Part shown: in pieces, positions 1 to 18,192 of the stretch
How positions within the stretch are numbered: the stretch's first letter is position 1
Layout of the letters: each line of letters starts with the position of its first letter
Assembly (NCBI GenBank): GCA_914767715.1
Contig: OU612067.1
Span: 684,001-744,000, forward strand
Reading direction: 5' to 3'
DNA length: 60,000 nt
Source: Membranipora membranacea
Lineage: Eukaryota; Bryozoa; Gymnolaemata; Cheilostomatida; Membraniporidae
The notes under the pieces: model-generated
Databases searched by the model: none
The model's input: the letters and a program-made list of their open reading frames with translations, nothing else
Told to the model about the DNA's origin: nothing
Made by a program: the position numbers and the translations under genes

Positions 1-202
1 GTTCCTTAAGGTGTATATCTCAAAACACCGGAGAGGATGCGTTAGATTACTGATATTGGACAACTTCCAGTAACCAATGTAATATTTATATATATACCAG
101 GACAAAAAACTAATTGATTTTATTGCCAGTTTGACTTACCTGTATCATCAAGTTTGGTTGTGTGCATTTTATATAATAAATATTTATATTATATATACGT
201 AA
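1..202. other. Non-coding left edge
   Basis: AT-rich sequence with TATA-rich stretches near 140-200. I see no reading frame or recognisable repeat before the LINE remnant starts. It may be the flank of the LINE or part of its degraded upstream region. Confidence 0.4.
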
Positions 203-2060
203 ATTATTTAAATTTCGGTCAGTGTGTAGGACAAACTCTCAAGAGGTTGCTGAAAGTTTTAATACATTCTTCACACGGGTAGGTTTGAATCTTGCCGACA
301 AATTGCCACCCACAGATGCTAATTTTGCTGACTTTTTTGCCCCTCAAATTGAGTGGGATTCCAGACCAAAATTCAGTTTTTATGTTGTTGATAGCACTGA
401 TATTCTGCCCGTTGTGGATAATCTCCAAACTAAAAAAGCCACTGGTCCGGACAAAATCTCGTCACGAGCGATCAAAGAAAACAAGCTGATTATCCTCCCA
501 ATATTGGCATATATTGTAAATTTAGTCATTGAAATTTTGTGTTCCCAGACTGCTTAAAAATTGCACGAGTGACACCCATTTTTAAAAAAGGCACAAACAA
601 AGTACTAATAACTATCGCCCAATATTTCTAAAATTGTTGAAAAAATTCTTAGTAACCAGATCATTGATTTTTTAGAGACCAACTCAATTTTAACCGACTG
701 CCAGTTTGGATTTAGAAGAGGCAGAAACACCACCACTGCTATAAGCAAGCTCATGGAATAATTGTATGAAAATTTTAACCGCTGCAACAGCACATTTGGC
801 ATATTTTTAGATTTTTCAAAGGCGTTTGATACTATTAATCATGATATTTTAGTCAAAAAGCTACTGTTCAATGGATTTTTACCCTGTGCCACATCTCTCA
901 TAGAAAATTACCTCAAAAACCGTAAACAATAATGTTGTTGTAAATACTGCTGTATCTCAGTACCGGGACATCAACATAGGAGTACCCCAAGGTTCAAACC
1001 TGGGGCCACTTTTATTTTTGATTTAAATAAACGACCTCTTGAATGCAGGGCCTGCATTAAATTACATACTATATGCAGACGACACTAATATATTCTGTAC
1101 AGACCATGCTGTTTTAAACAAAGTTGAAAATTGGTGCTTAGCTAACAAACTAGTACTTAACTATTCAAAAACCTTTCAGGTAATTTTTAAATCCCCAAGA
1201 AAATCTATCAGTGCCGATGATCATGCTATCAAACTGTATACCAACACGCTTGAACTGAAAAATGAAACTAAATTTTTAGGTATTATCCTTGATTCAAATA
1301 TAACTTTTAAGTCGCACATAAATGAATTGTGCAAAAAATTAAATTTGGTTGCAATAATGATGCGCGTAGTAAGGCCATATCTTGACAAAAAAACAATGAT
1401 CAAACTATATTACTCATTTTTTTACCCGCACCTGCTCTATGGAATAGAGTTCTGGGGCCATGCTTCGGAAAATGACCTTAAACGAGTAATAGTCCTCCAA
1501 AAGGCTTGTGTAAGAGTAATTTTAAAGAAAAAAACCAGAGATCATGTTTCAACCCTTTTTAAGACTTTAAATATAATGCCTTTGAATATGTTATTCCAAT
1601 ACTGCTCTTTAAAACTATTTTTAAGAACATTTTCGAACGAGTTTATCAACTCTCTAAAATCAAAACATGATTATAACACAAGATTAAATAATTTACGAAC
1701 AAAAAAGGCCAAAAACAAGCGAGGTGAGAGGTCCCTGTTGTGCCATGGTGTCAACTTGTGCAACAGGTACCTTATGGGAGTGGAGACATGTACTCAGTCT
1801 GGTTCCTTGGGAGGCCTGGCGGCGCGCCCGTGGGAGGGGGTTTGATTGTGTGCAGGTTGCGAATGTTTTGCTCTGTTGTTCCGGCGGGCGGGTGTGGTGT
1901 TGAGTGTTCTAGTCGGGCAGTCTCTGCTCTAGCTTCGTGCTATCTGACTGTCCCATTGCTTTTTAACTTTTCATATACCTTTGACATCGTTTTTCTCATT
2001 CTAGTTTTTATAGTAAGCAATAAACACACACAAAAAAAAAGAAAAAATAAAAGGACACAG
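203..2060 (+). mobile_element. Degenerate non-LTR retrotransposon (LINE)
   Basis: Remains of one non-LTR element on the plus strand. The order of motifs is that of a LINE reverse transcriptase: GPDKIS near 445, NYRPI near 610, QFGFRRGRNTT near 703, FLDFSKAFDTINHDIL near 805, GVPQGSNLGPLLF near 980, and the catalytic YADDTN near 1072. A downstream thumb-like region runs to about 1720. The element ends near an A-rich stretch (2031-2060) that could be its tail. Only the 3' half is present; no endonuclease or ORF1 is visible. The clade looks like Jockey/CR1, but I cannot settle it by eye. Confidence 0.8.
222..1760 (+). pseudogene. LINE reverse transcriptase, broken
   Basis: The reading frame is interrupted several times. 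The first segment stops at 557. A shift follows NYRPI near 615. There is a stop near 760, another shift after ENYLKNRKQ near 930, and a stop at 1024 just before the catalytic block. After YADDTN the usual spacer before the NKVENWCLANKL-like block is much shortened, which suggests an internal deletion. The longest intact part is 1039-1845. It cannot make active enzyme, and is an old fossil copy. Confidence 0.8.
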
Positions 2061-2574
2061 TGCTGTAGGACACAGGTAGCATAGCTGACATATGCTCAAA
2101 CGGTTTAAATTAAGATTAGCTATGAACCCCATATTGGCAGCAGGGAGGGTGAGAGGGTTTCCAGCCTCCCTGCTGACAGGGTGTGTATCTGCGGAGAATT
2201 TATCTCAATCTCAGGAAGGGGACTTTAAAGAGTATGGCTGACTCAGCTCTAACCTGCATTTACATTATAAATATATTATTATTATATTGTAATTGTCACT
2301 GGAGGGTTTCATTCAAATTTCTCTTTTATTAACATGCTATCAACATTTAATAATAACTGGTAATAAGGCTATCAACAGCAACTGAGAATAAATAATTACA
2401 ACACATCAGCGAAAAGCATTGACATCAGTATTGTAGATTGTGAAAGAGCGGTAGGATATTTAGAACCTTGTCAATGTAAATGACAGCTTGCAATAATAAA
2501 AAGCATACCACGGCATGAGGAGGATAATTATATATCGCTTCTCACTTATTACTTCATAAGTATTTTCATAGTTT
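2061..2574. other. Intergenic, 3' flank of the FAM184-like gene
   Basis: No coding potential seen. It includes the probable 3' UTR of the minus-strand gene that ends at 2575. Confidence 0.5.
2325..2330 (-). terminator. Candidate polyadenylation signal of the FAM184-like gene
   Basis: An AATAAA hexamer read on the minus strand, about 245 bp past the stop codon. The hexamer is common by chance in AT-rich DNA, so this is only a candidate. Confidence 0.3.
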
Positions 2575-9367
<6,793 letters not shown>

Positions 9368-9511
9368 GTTGGATTAGCACTTCCTGTCCGACGTTATGTT
9401 GTGCAGAGAGTCAGAGACACAACCTCTACCTGAGGATATACAAAAGGCAAATCAGAAATAGGGAGGATTGAAAAGACAAAAAAATAAGGCTATATAACTG
9501 CTCTCTTTGAA

Positions 9512-10529
9512 TCATCAACTTCTACTCACAAAACTACAAGAGCTGGAATTATCTGATGCACTAATATCTCTCGTCGCAAATTATCTATGTAACCGATCAC
9601 ACTGTGTCACTCTAAGATGCCACAATGTGAAGTCAACCTACCGAATATGCAACACTGGAGTCCCTCAGGGCACACTCTGTGGACCCACACTCTGGTCAGC
9701 ATTCGTAAACTCGCTCAAATTCTCACAAGGCGCCACCATCAAATACGCAGATGATACGACTACCTACTATCCGCTGAAGAAATCCACTACTGAGACCACT
9801 AGCTGCACTCGATCAGAAGTCGACTTTGTACCTCCTGAAGTCGGACAACAACTAATCAGAGAGTGCAGTGATTGGGCTAATCGGAATAAGATGCGTCTTA
9901 ATGTCCAAAAAACCAAGTCGCTCAATGTATCCCTCAGAAAATCTCTAAACATGAACTCTGAACTCGTTATGAACACCAACCAGAGCGTCACTAACGTCTC
10001 AAGTACAAAATTACTAGGCGTGACACTTGATAGCCACCTTACATTCAGCGAACATGTGTCCGAGGTACGAAAGGCTGCAAACAGTAAAATCCACGGATTG
10101 TTAGTCCTGAAACAATCTGGGGTTAACACAGAAACACTTGTGATGATGTACAGAGCCCAAATACTGCCAACAATAACCTACTCAGCTCCAGCTTGGTTTC
10201 CTTTCTTAGCAGACTATCTCAGGAACGAGCTGGAAAAGATCCAGAAACTAGCACTGCGAATAATTTTCAATGACCTTGAACATTATATCGATAGACTCAA
10301 CGCTGCTAAGTTAACACCACTTTGCGATTTACTCCATGACGTATGCTCAACCTATGTGCTGAGAATCGTCAATAATCCAGAACATCTGCTGAGAAACCGC
10401 CTAAATAACAAAACCAACGTAAGACCACAGAGATCTGTAAGAAAGTGTCAAACTGATGTGTATATAAAACGGTCACGAACTGTGAAATGTAGCAAGGCAA
10501 TCTTAAAAAACAAAGACTATCTAGCCTAA
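9512..10529 (+). pseudogene. Truncated LINE reverse transcriptase, frame intact
   Basis: About 340 codons are open. They begin in the palm domain (HQLLLTKL) and include GVPQGTLCGPTLW near 9658, the catalytic KYADDTT near 9742, a KLLGVTLDSHLTF block near 10010 and a thumb-like region (YSAPAWFPF). The N-terminal endonuclease and fingers are missing and no own start codon is evident, so it is not functional. The intact frame suggests a more recent insertion than the broken LINE at the left end of the window. Confidence 0.8.
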
Positions 10530-10633
10530 CAAGTTTAAATTGTTTCTGTTTTTACAATTTATTATTTATTATTTTCTCTCTCCAAGGGGGCTTTTTATCT
10601 CGATGTAAACATCTTTGGACAAAGAGTATAAAT

Positions 10634-10662
10634 TAAACAAACAAACAAACAAACAAACAAAC
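10634..10662. repeat. (AAAC)n tail of the LINE
   Basis: About six AAAC units end directly at the right target-site duplication, as in LINEs with simple-repeat tails. Confidence 0.85.
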
Positions 10663-11942
10663 CTTTGAACTTCCATAAAGTGTATGGAGACTTGTACTGT
10701 TTGTTATTAGGGTTCCTATACTTTCTATACTACTATATATTCCACTGCTAAAGTAATCGTGATGTCTGGTGATCCTTTGATTCCTCCGATTCTAGTTTAT
10801 TGTTCAACTGGGGGTCCTATTTTCAAGGCGTTTCCAGTAAGAGCGATTTCACTTATTTAAGTTGTAAGTTGTCCACACACATCAACTGTATCCTGGGCTT
10901 AGGAGTAGAAGACTCGACCACTTGCAACTGATACATGCAAAACAGGTATCTAAATAACAACACAACATAACATAACATTTGTGTTCCCAAAGCTTTACCA
11001 GCTACAGCACGCCTTACCATTTCGCACCGACACAAGTACACATAGATTTGTTTAACGACTTTCAAATCTTATCAGTTCTGGTAAACTCAATGAGATTGTT
11101 ATTACGATAAGCTGATTTAATGGGATAACCTCTAATTGAACTTTAGTCTCATATTTTTGTAATTTTTATCTGACTGAAACAAAAGATTCTCATTTTTTCT
11201 GCTATATGTAATCATAACATACATCATTGGTCACACGTAGATATACTGATTGGATACAATAAAGTGTATATATAATGTATTATATTTTTTATATCATATC
11301 ATTAGGAATAATTCTAAAACAAAATTTTATTCACGTTATCTGCAATGTGCTAATTTTCTTAACACCCTTATAGTATAACATTTTTGCTCACTCTATAGTA
11401 AAATGCCTGGAAATCATTGTTCTTGAAATAATTTTAATAAGAAGCGACGGGAAAAACTAAAACAGTCATACTGCGCTCATTATTCATTTACATTTCACAA
11501 AAATAACTGTGACAAAAAATATGTGTTAAAATTATTGTCTCATTTCATACTCATTACAACATCCAGGACTGGTGTTACAAAAAAGATACAAGTCTATATG
11601 GAGCTGAAGAGCACGTTGTCGCATGTCTGGCTCGTCATTGGCATGTCATGTTCAACCTTCACAAATGCTAAGTCCTTAAGTACTTAAGACATGGTAATAT
11701 CTAGATGTTGGCACAAACGACATGGTTACCCTCCCTAACTAGAGACGTTTTGTTGGCAATGGAGATCAAGACAAACCATCAGTGAAGATAATATGATCCA
11801 AAATATAGCAGACTTTTTGTTGATGAATCCTTGCCCCTTGATTTAGAGCCACTCTTTAACATGAGACAATAATGAAATTTGGGACCTATGAGCTGCTGAG
11901 CTATTTTATGTACAATTCACAATACTAGTGGAATACTAGCTT

Positions 11943-11980
11943 GAGCCCCCCAGACTTTGCCCCCCCCCCCCCCCCCGGAG
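11943..11980 (+). repeat. Poly-C dispersed repeat, copy 1
   Basis: GAGCCCCCCAGACTTTG is followed by a run of about 18 C. The same word occurs on the minus strand at 16775-16800 and, with an expanded first C run, at 23088-23120. Confidence 0.7.
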
Positions 11981-12787
11981 GGGAATACTAATGCTAGTAA
12001 GAATTCTGATAGAGTTAGCTTTACCTTTTGGGTGATTGTTGAGTTTTTTCACAAACTGTCTTGTAACGATTAATCTATGATCGCTGTGGTTTAGTGCTCC
12101 ACCATTAAACTCAATCTGATCGCAGACCCATACGGTGCGTCCTATCCATATACCATCCAAGTCGGCTCAATCCAACAAGCAGATTAATTATCAGTTCTTG
12201 CATGAAGTAAACTTTGATTCCTTGAGGCAAGTATTTATAATCTTTGCTTGAGGTAGTAATTTCCGTAAAAAGAGGTATCACAAAATTTTCAGTTACTGCA
12301 ATGTACTGTGATGATTTATATCAGAAAACTCGTAAACAATAGCCATTGAAAAGTTATGCTTGGTTTTTAATAAGTACAGAGTTAACTACCAGTTCTGTTT
12401 GTTTAATATGTATTGATTTTCACTACCAGGAACAAGGTTTGTTTCAAAGTCTAATTGATTTTTCTCTGCTGTCATCAGCAAATAATCCCGAGTAGTTTGG
12501 GTTCACAAGATCAGGAGCTGGTGCAGCCTGGGTAAAACTAAAAAGAGTCCGTCCTCTGTTTGAGCTTACAGATATATTTTATGACCAATTTAAATTTTTT
12601 TTCATCTGTTTGTGTTAATAAATAATGTCCTCTTTCTACTCCACCAAACATGTTAAATGTGTTGCAGGAGAATGTATTGATAGCTGAAACGGTGTTGACC
12701 AACCCAAGAAGAGAGGCACGTGGCGAATACTCTGTGGCAGCAATGCATCACCACTGCCTCCATACTATCAACGAATGAGTGTTTGTA

Positions 12788-13008
12788 CGACCCTAGGAAC
12801 GTTTGTCGGTACTTTTCTATAATCCTAACACATATATCTATACTACCCTAGGAACACATGTCTGTGTTACCGTAGGAATGTGTTTCTTAACTACCCTAGG
12901 AATATTTGTCCGTACTTCCCTAGGAAATGAGGTTCATCCATACTACCCTTGGAATGTACGTCTGTACTACCCATGGAATGTACGCCTGTACCACCCTAGG
13001 AAGGTTTG
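12788..13008. repeat. Degenerate minisatellite with CCTAGG core
   Basis: About eight imperfect copies of a 23-36 bp unit resembling TACTACCCTAGGAATGT plus a variable GT-rich spacer. The divergent copies suggest an old array. The 68-codon open frame across it is a by-product. Confidence 0.75.
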
Positions 13009-13308
13009 ACGTTTGAATGTGTGTCAGATACAAACACCTGACCTGGACAATGACCTGGTAACATGCCTGAACCGAGTGGGTGAAATCTTGTAATCACTGC
13101 CGGAGTGCCGGTCGGATTATTGCATTCCATTTCCATGGTAAGATTTTACATAACCATGAAACCTGATGTGGTGTTATAATTAACAACTAGATATCTGTGA
13201 AAAAATGCATGATTAGTATTGTAAACACAAAAGTAGAGCACTCCACACAGGAATTAATGTTTCAGATCTGGTATCTAGCTTCATAATACAGTCACTGAGA
13301 TGTAGTAA

Positions 13309-13365
13309 CCCTGTACCTGATAATAGTACACCCTGTACCTGATAATAGTACACCCTGTACCTGAT
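13309..13365. repeat. 22-bp tandem repeat, 2.6 copies
   Basis: Two exact copies and one partial copy of CCCTGTACCTGATAATAGTA plus CA. Confidence 0.9.
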
Positions 13366-13757
13366 GTGGCGTGTTCTGTTTTTTTGTTTTGATGTCTCAT
13401 ATATGAATCATGTGAATTTCACTTCACAGATATTTAGTTGTTAATTATTACACCCCACCAAGTAACTGGTTACGTGGTTATGTAAAATATTACCACAGAA
13501 AGGTGTGTTTGGTGTGATAATCCAGTCAGCAATGATGTTGATTTTCTATTAACTTGGTTCTGGCATCGTACCAGGTCAAAATTGAAGCGACATGAGGCTG
13601 GAAAATGATACAATGCCTAACCTGATTGAGCAGGCATCAACGGGAGGGTGTGACGGAGTGACTGATTTTGCAATTTAAGCACAACGACTGTTCAAGGTTT
13701 GTATGGAAGTTATATATTCACTCAGACATACCATTGCTTCAAGGTAAGCTAATTGTG

Positions 13758-13999
13758 TATTTTATATAACATCACCCAGGAGTTACTGTTTTATTATAAC
13801 ATCACACAGGAGTTACTGTTTTATATAACATCACACAGGAGTTACTGTTTTATTATAACATCACACAGGAGTTACTGTTTTATATAACATCACACAGGAG
13901 TTACTGTTTTATATAACATCACACAGGAGTTACTGTTTTATATAACATCACACAGGAGTTACTGTTTTATATAACATCACACAGGAGTTACTGTTTTAC
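13758..13999. repeat. 29/30-bp minisatellite, about 8 copies
   Basis: Nearly identical tandem units built on CACACAGGAGTTACTGTTTT followed by ATATAACAT. Copies differ mainly by one extra base (TATTATAAC against TATATAAC). The units abut without unique spacers, so this is not a CRISPR array. Confidence 0.95.
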
Positions 14000-16774
14000 T
14001 CTAGCCTTCCTTTCATTGTTTTGATGATATTATTAACGCATAAAGAGGACTGCTGGCTGGCAATCGTGACTGCACAATCATAACCACTGATATATAATCA
14101 TGAATTCATATCAATGATTATTACCATACCATAGCTGCCCAGACTCTTGCCCGGCCAGGGAAGTTTGAGACAATGTATCTGAGTATCACAGTATGTCAAG
14201 GTCAACCAACACGTGTGATCATATATCCGGGTCCGCACATCATATCACTAGATAGCTAGCACAGTAACATGACTAATGACAGTCTGATCAATCTCGTCAG
14301 CATGTTGACCAGTAGAAACCAGTTGGTAAATTTGTCAATTATCGTAAGCTGGGAGGCAGAATGTTTCAAGTAACCAGATATATAAATAAAATAAGTGATG
14401 AATGTTCTATTTCCATTTACACAATCTACCTGTATTATCCAGTTACAAAATCATCACTTGACAGGCTGTAATCCTCACCCTATCATATACTGGATAACAA
14501 ATGCTACTGATCAGTGTGTGTCGTGGCCCCTACAACAACTACAACCTGGGCGACACACATATGTATACAGATAGCGGGAAGAGGGGCTCTGAGGTGGTAC
14601 AGGTACATATAGATAACTTAGATCAGGATTCTCCCTGCTTAGATCCATATATTAAATTAACAACACTGTACAGATGAGACCTATATATTACACAGACTCT
14701 GAAGGGAATGATCAGGTCATAGCTCTAAGGCGGGAGCCCATCCCTCAACCTGATAAAGACCCGAAAGCAATTTTATAAGAGGGGAAAAAGTATCCCTATT
14801 AATAAGCTAGTGATCTGTTACTTCTCTAACTGATACTCATGATTATTTAATGACTGCTTATCACAGCAGCGTGTGACAGCGGTATCATGATAATCTTAGT
14901 AATCTGTGCAGATCAGTGGAGATGAGTGGAGATCAGTGTTAGAGGAATGTGACTGTGAGGCTTACCTGCTATTAGTGCTATTAGAGACAAGAGAGAATCA
15001 TCCGATATCACTGATCCTCCTCCGGTAGTTTTATTATCAAACTATGTAATTAATATTGTACTAGTAGTCATAAACTATCCGTTATCTTGTTGCTAGACAT
15101 ATCATTATCACCAATTATAAGCAGCGAGCCAATATTAAACACCTTGCTGTCGTCCATCAACTGTGCATGAGTAACTGTGCTATTATAGCCGCTCATAACA
15201 ACAACCAAACATAGCATTGAAAAGCAAATCGAACATTCCCAATACTACAATCATAATTATCCCATTGAGCAAATTGAATAGTCATCATTCAATGCAAATA
15301 AGATTTCACGAGTGAAAGGTTTGACAAAATACATTAGCATGCTGCTTTGCTAGTTTATTCTATTTAACTAGAGGATATCAAACAATAAAGCTTTCAGCTG
15401 ATCACTTCAATGACTCTTTATTCGAGCAGGTAAATGTTGAAATTTTATAGCTTGATTGTATTATGTGGAGATTATCATGCTTTAATCTTTGTTTTATTTC
15501 CATTTCATAGCATTGTTTTTTAAGAGAACAATGAAGCATACATTTAATCATTTCTGAGCCTTGCTTGAGATGTACTTCGAAATACTTCACCATTGTAATG
15601 CAAACGCAAAGGGCCTTTCATAAGAGCCATTATTACCAGTATTATGTGTTTCCAAAATCACAAACCTGCCAAACTTTTCTTGTCCAGTGTCTGTTTCGTC
15701 AATTATCAAATTGAGAGGTTCTGCTCAGAAAAGGATATCATACCATAGCTACTATTGATTTTAGGAAATTCAAAGTTTTGTCTTCTACCACAAATGCAGG
15801 GAAATAATTAAAACAACATATTTTGGGTGGATGAAGGGCGAAAGGAGAAAAAACCATGTCGCTAAATTTGTTGTTCTACTGACACATATAGAAAAACAAC
15901 AGGCATATAAAATCCTTATCATGCATGCGATGACATAGCATTTAATGACAGAATAAGCGAAGAGCTGTGATTTTGCACTTGATGGTGCAAAAACACCGGA
16001 TGGGGATTTACTCAGGAGGTCATTAATAGTACACTGATATATTAAAGAGGCTGGATCTTAGCCAGACAAGTGTTCAGAGAATCAACGTCCAGAGGATCAA
16101 TACCAAGTTTGATTGCTGCGGTAAAAATCTTTCTGAGCATGTTCTAGAGACCAGATCTAAGAAACAATGAAACTATGAAGTATATATTTGAGAGAGCAAA
16201 ACCAGAAAATAAATAGCACAATGGAGGCAATAAAGAGGCATGAGTTAACTGGTCATGGAACTTGCTCTGCGATTGAGCCTGGTTTGACCGATAGTTATTC
16301 TATCTGGGTAATAATTAATCATAGATGGTAATATTACCCGCTGTATGGTAGAAGTTATTGGTCTTAAAATGTGACAGTGACATATCGCTACAGAATACCA
16401 GCCAAAAAACCTGATTATACACAAGAATATGTAATGTGTTGCTCTCATTTTATTTATTCTGGTGGCGGAGGAGATAAATGCTGACATTTGTAACCAGATA
16501 ATGAGATGAACGCTGATAGTATATCATATAAAAAAGGATATCGGTTGACTGCTTACTCCTTGTGCCAACATATTTTAGCAAGTTCTAGTGTCATATGATG
16601 GTTGAATTAAAGCAAATAATCGCATCATCTTATCAGTCATCATTGTGTCTCACCACAGGGAATCTGGGAAGAAATTGCCTGATCACAACTAGTATATTCA
16701 AAATTATATAGATGGTAAGGAGTTGTCTTAACAGTATTCAGTTGTGTGACATTAAAGACTGAGTGCCGTCGGAC

Positions 16775-16985
16775 GGGGGGCAAAGTCTGGGGGGCTCAGA
16801 CTAAGTGCAACGCAGTGATCAAGCCTGTGCTTCTCTCTCTAATAGTTGGGGAATCTTGAGACTTAGAATGTGTAATAAGATTGGAAGTTGTAAGTTAGTT
16901 AAGTTGAATATTAGCAAAGTACTGCAACCTATTTTTCGCAACACCGTATAGTGTTAGTGATAGAATAAAATCAATCAATCAATCA
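16775..16985. repeat. Poly-G/C repeat copy 2 and a LINE/SINE-like 3' tail
   Basis: 16775-16800 is the reverse complement of the AGACTTTGCCCCCC repeat. The stretch to 16985 ends in GATAGAATAAAATCAATCAA with further AATC units. A simple-repeat tail of this kind is typical of the 3' end of CR1/L2-like LINEs or their SINEs. No coding part remains. Confidence 0.5.
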
Positions 16986-17228
16986 AGTTGTAAATTTGGA
17001 TTTTGAAATATTTAATCATTTAATTAGAATTATTAGCTTATGAATTATTTGATTTTCTTGCAGGTAATGACTCAGCGTGTGCTCTGAGATAAGAATAACA
17101 CACATGACGGGGTGGCGTGCAGTCATTCCTCACTCTCGAGCTATCATTACTGGTGGGGTGTGAAAACTATAGCCGGAGATAGCCTGCAGCTACGCTGTCA
17201 ATAGTCACACCTTTGAATTGCATTTAGG

Positions 17229-17235
17229 TATATAA
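17229..17235 (+). promoter_or_regulatory. Candidate TATA box of the Trunk-like gene
   Basis: A TATATAA heptamer in the context GGTATATAACC, 113 bp upstream of the start codon, leaving room for a short 5' UTR. Position fits a core promoter, but the motif is short. Confidence 0.4.
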
Positions 17236-17341
17236 CCTGCATTCTTATAGATGTGTTGGCACTTAAGAGTCTGATCTCTCCACACGAGCAATGTCTCACC
17301 TTCTGCTGTGCTTCATGTAACTTGGCAGCAGACTTATAAGG

Positions 17342-18192
17342 ATGAATATTCTCCAGCTTACAGCAATTATCCACCTCACGGTAAGTTAATAGTCTCCTGG
17401 TTATACATTGTTTGTTCTATGAGTCGAGGATGAAGTAAACGGAATACTTCACGGCCGTCTTTAGAGACTTATCTTTGTGGATGAGATAAAGAAAGGGTTA
17501 TTGATATGAAGAAGCTAATAGTCGCTGATTATGACTTATTTTTGCTAATTTTTTCATCATACCCTTCCATTTATTCCTTGTTCAAATATACTTTGTAGCT
17601 TCACGGGATGGTGTGCCTCACATTAAATAACAGAGTCAGCTCCCAACGGAGACGCAAATGTCACAGCCAGAGTGGATCTAACCAACATCAAGATCTAACA
17701 ATTGAACAATTTGTAAATCGGCTGACAAGCTCACTTCAGGGTGCCGAGCAGAGCCTCACAGAAAATGCCTTCCAGATAAGCGGTATGCAACCGATAGTCA
17801 CACGCAGTAAGAAAGACACTCGGAGGAGAGACAAAAAACGTGAAGAGAGAAGAAGAGCAAGAAATTCAGAGAGGCATAATAGCACTCGAGAACAACGGCG
17901 AAAGGCAAAGCGCCATCTATCCCTACATGTTCCTGAATGTAAACCACAGAAAACTTTGACAGATTTAGGTCAGGGGCACTACCCTCGACTTCTACAAACG
18001 GCCGTGTGTGGAACAGAATCTTGTGGTAGTAATCCCATGTTGAGCTGTGTACAGTCAGCTACATACTCTATCAGCGTGCTGACTGCTAACACCAGTCAGG
18101 AGTGCGGTGACTCACGATTACCTCCGGAGCTCAGAGAGGACTGGACCTTACGAGATGTGTCCATACCAACGGGCTGCAGCTGTGTGACTTGA
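17342..18192 (+). CDS. Trunk/PTTH/noggin-like secreted cystine-knot ligand, 210 aa
   Basis: Two exons, 17342-17380 and 17599-18192, join in phase 0 across a GT-AG intron. The N-terminus (MNILQLTAIIHLT then LHGMVCLTL) is a plausible signal peptide. A strongly basic stretch at residues 82-119 ends in REQRRKAKRH, a candidate furin-type cleavage region. The C-terminal part holds the family signature: DLGQGHYPR (about 135-143), then C150, C155, C163, C182, a Trp in PPELREDW (about 188-195), and CSC at the end (C206, C208). This matches the DLG..-PR..-C-C-C-ITVL-..LP.EL..W-..V..-C.C layout of Trunk and PTTH. The related noggin has NDLGSRFWPRYV and a terminal CKCSC. Arthropod Trunk and PTTH activate the receptor kinase Torso; noggin binds BMPs. 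Which role applies here is unknown. An in-frame TAA at 17318-17320 sits upstream of the chosen ATG. IL-17 was considered and judged a worse fit. Confidence 0.75.

Larger units (their letters stand above)
9505..10669 (+). mobile_element. 5'-truncated LINE with 7-bp target duplication
   Basis: The element occupies 9512-10662 between direct repeats CTTTGAA (9505-9511 and 10663-10669). It starts abruptly inside the reverse transcriptase, as expected of 5' truncation during target-primed insertion. It ends in an (AAAC)n tail (about 10634-10662). The insertion sits 144 bp upstream of the FAM184-like start codon, in opposite orientation to that gene. Confidence 0.8.
10670..17228. other. Intergenic region with repeats
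   Basis: I found no exon with supporting homology here. Short open frames are low-complexity or lie in minisatellites. The separately listed repeats at 11.9, 12.8, 13.3, 13.8 and 16.8 kb are the only structured items. Confidence 0.5.

Noticed and set aside
12803-13009. 68-codon open frame with Tyr-Pro-Trp-Asn repeats
   Set aside because: It arises from the degenerate CCTAGG minisatellite; there is no start context or neighbouring exon.
13758-13999. CRISPR-like regular repeats
   Set aside because: The units abut directly without unique spacers and the genome is eukaryotic, so it is a minisatellite.
17599-18192. IL-17 cytokine as identity of the secreted cystine-knot protein
   Set aside because: The YPR..A.C and terminal CSCV look similar to IL-17, but the DLG before YPR, the cysteine spacing and the LPPEL..W segment fit Trunk/PTTH better. 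IL-17 remains the second choice.
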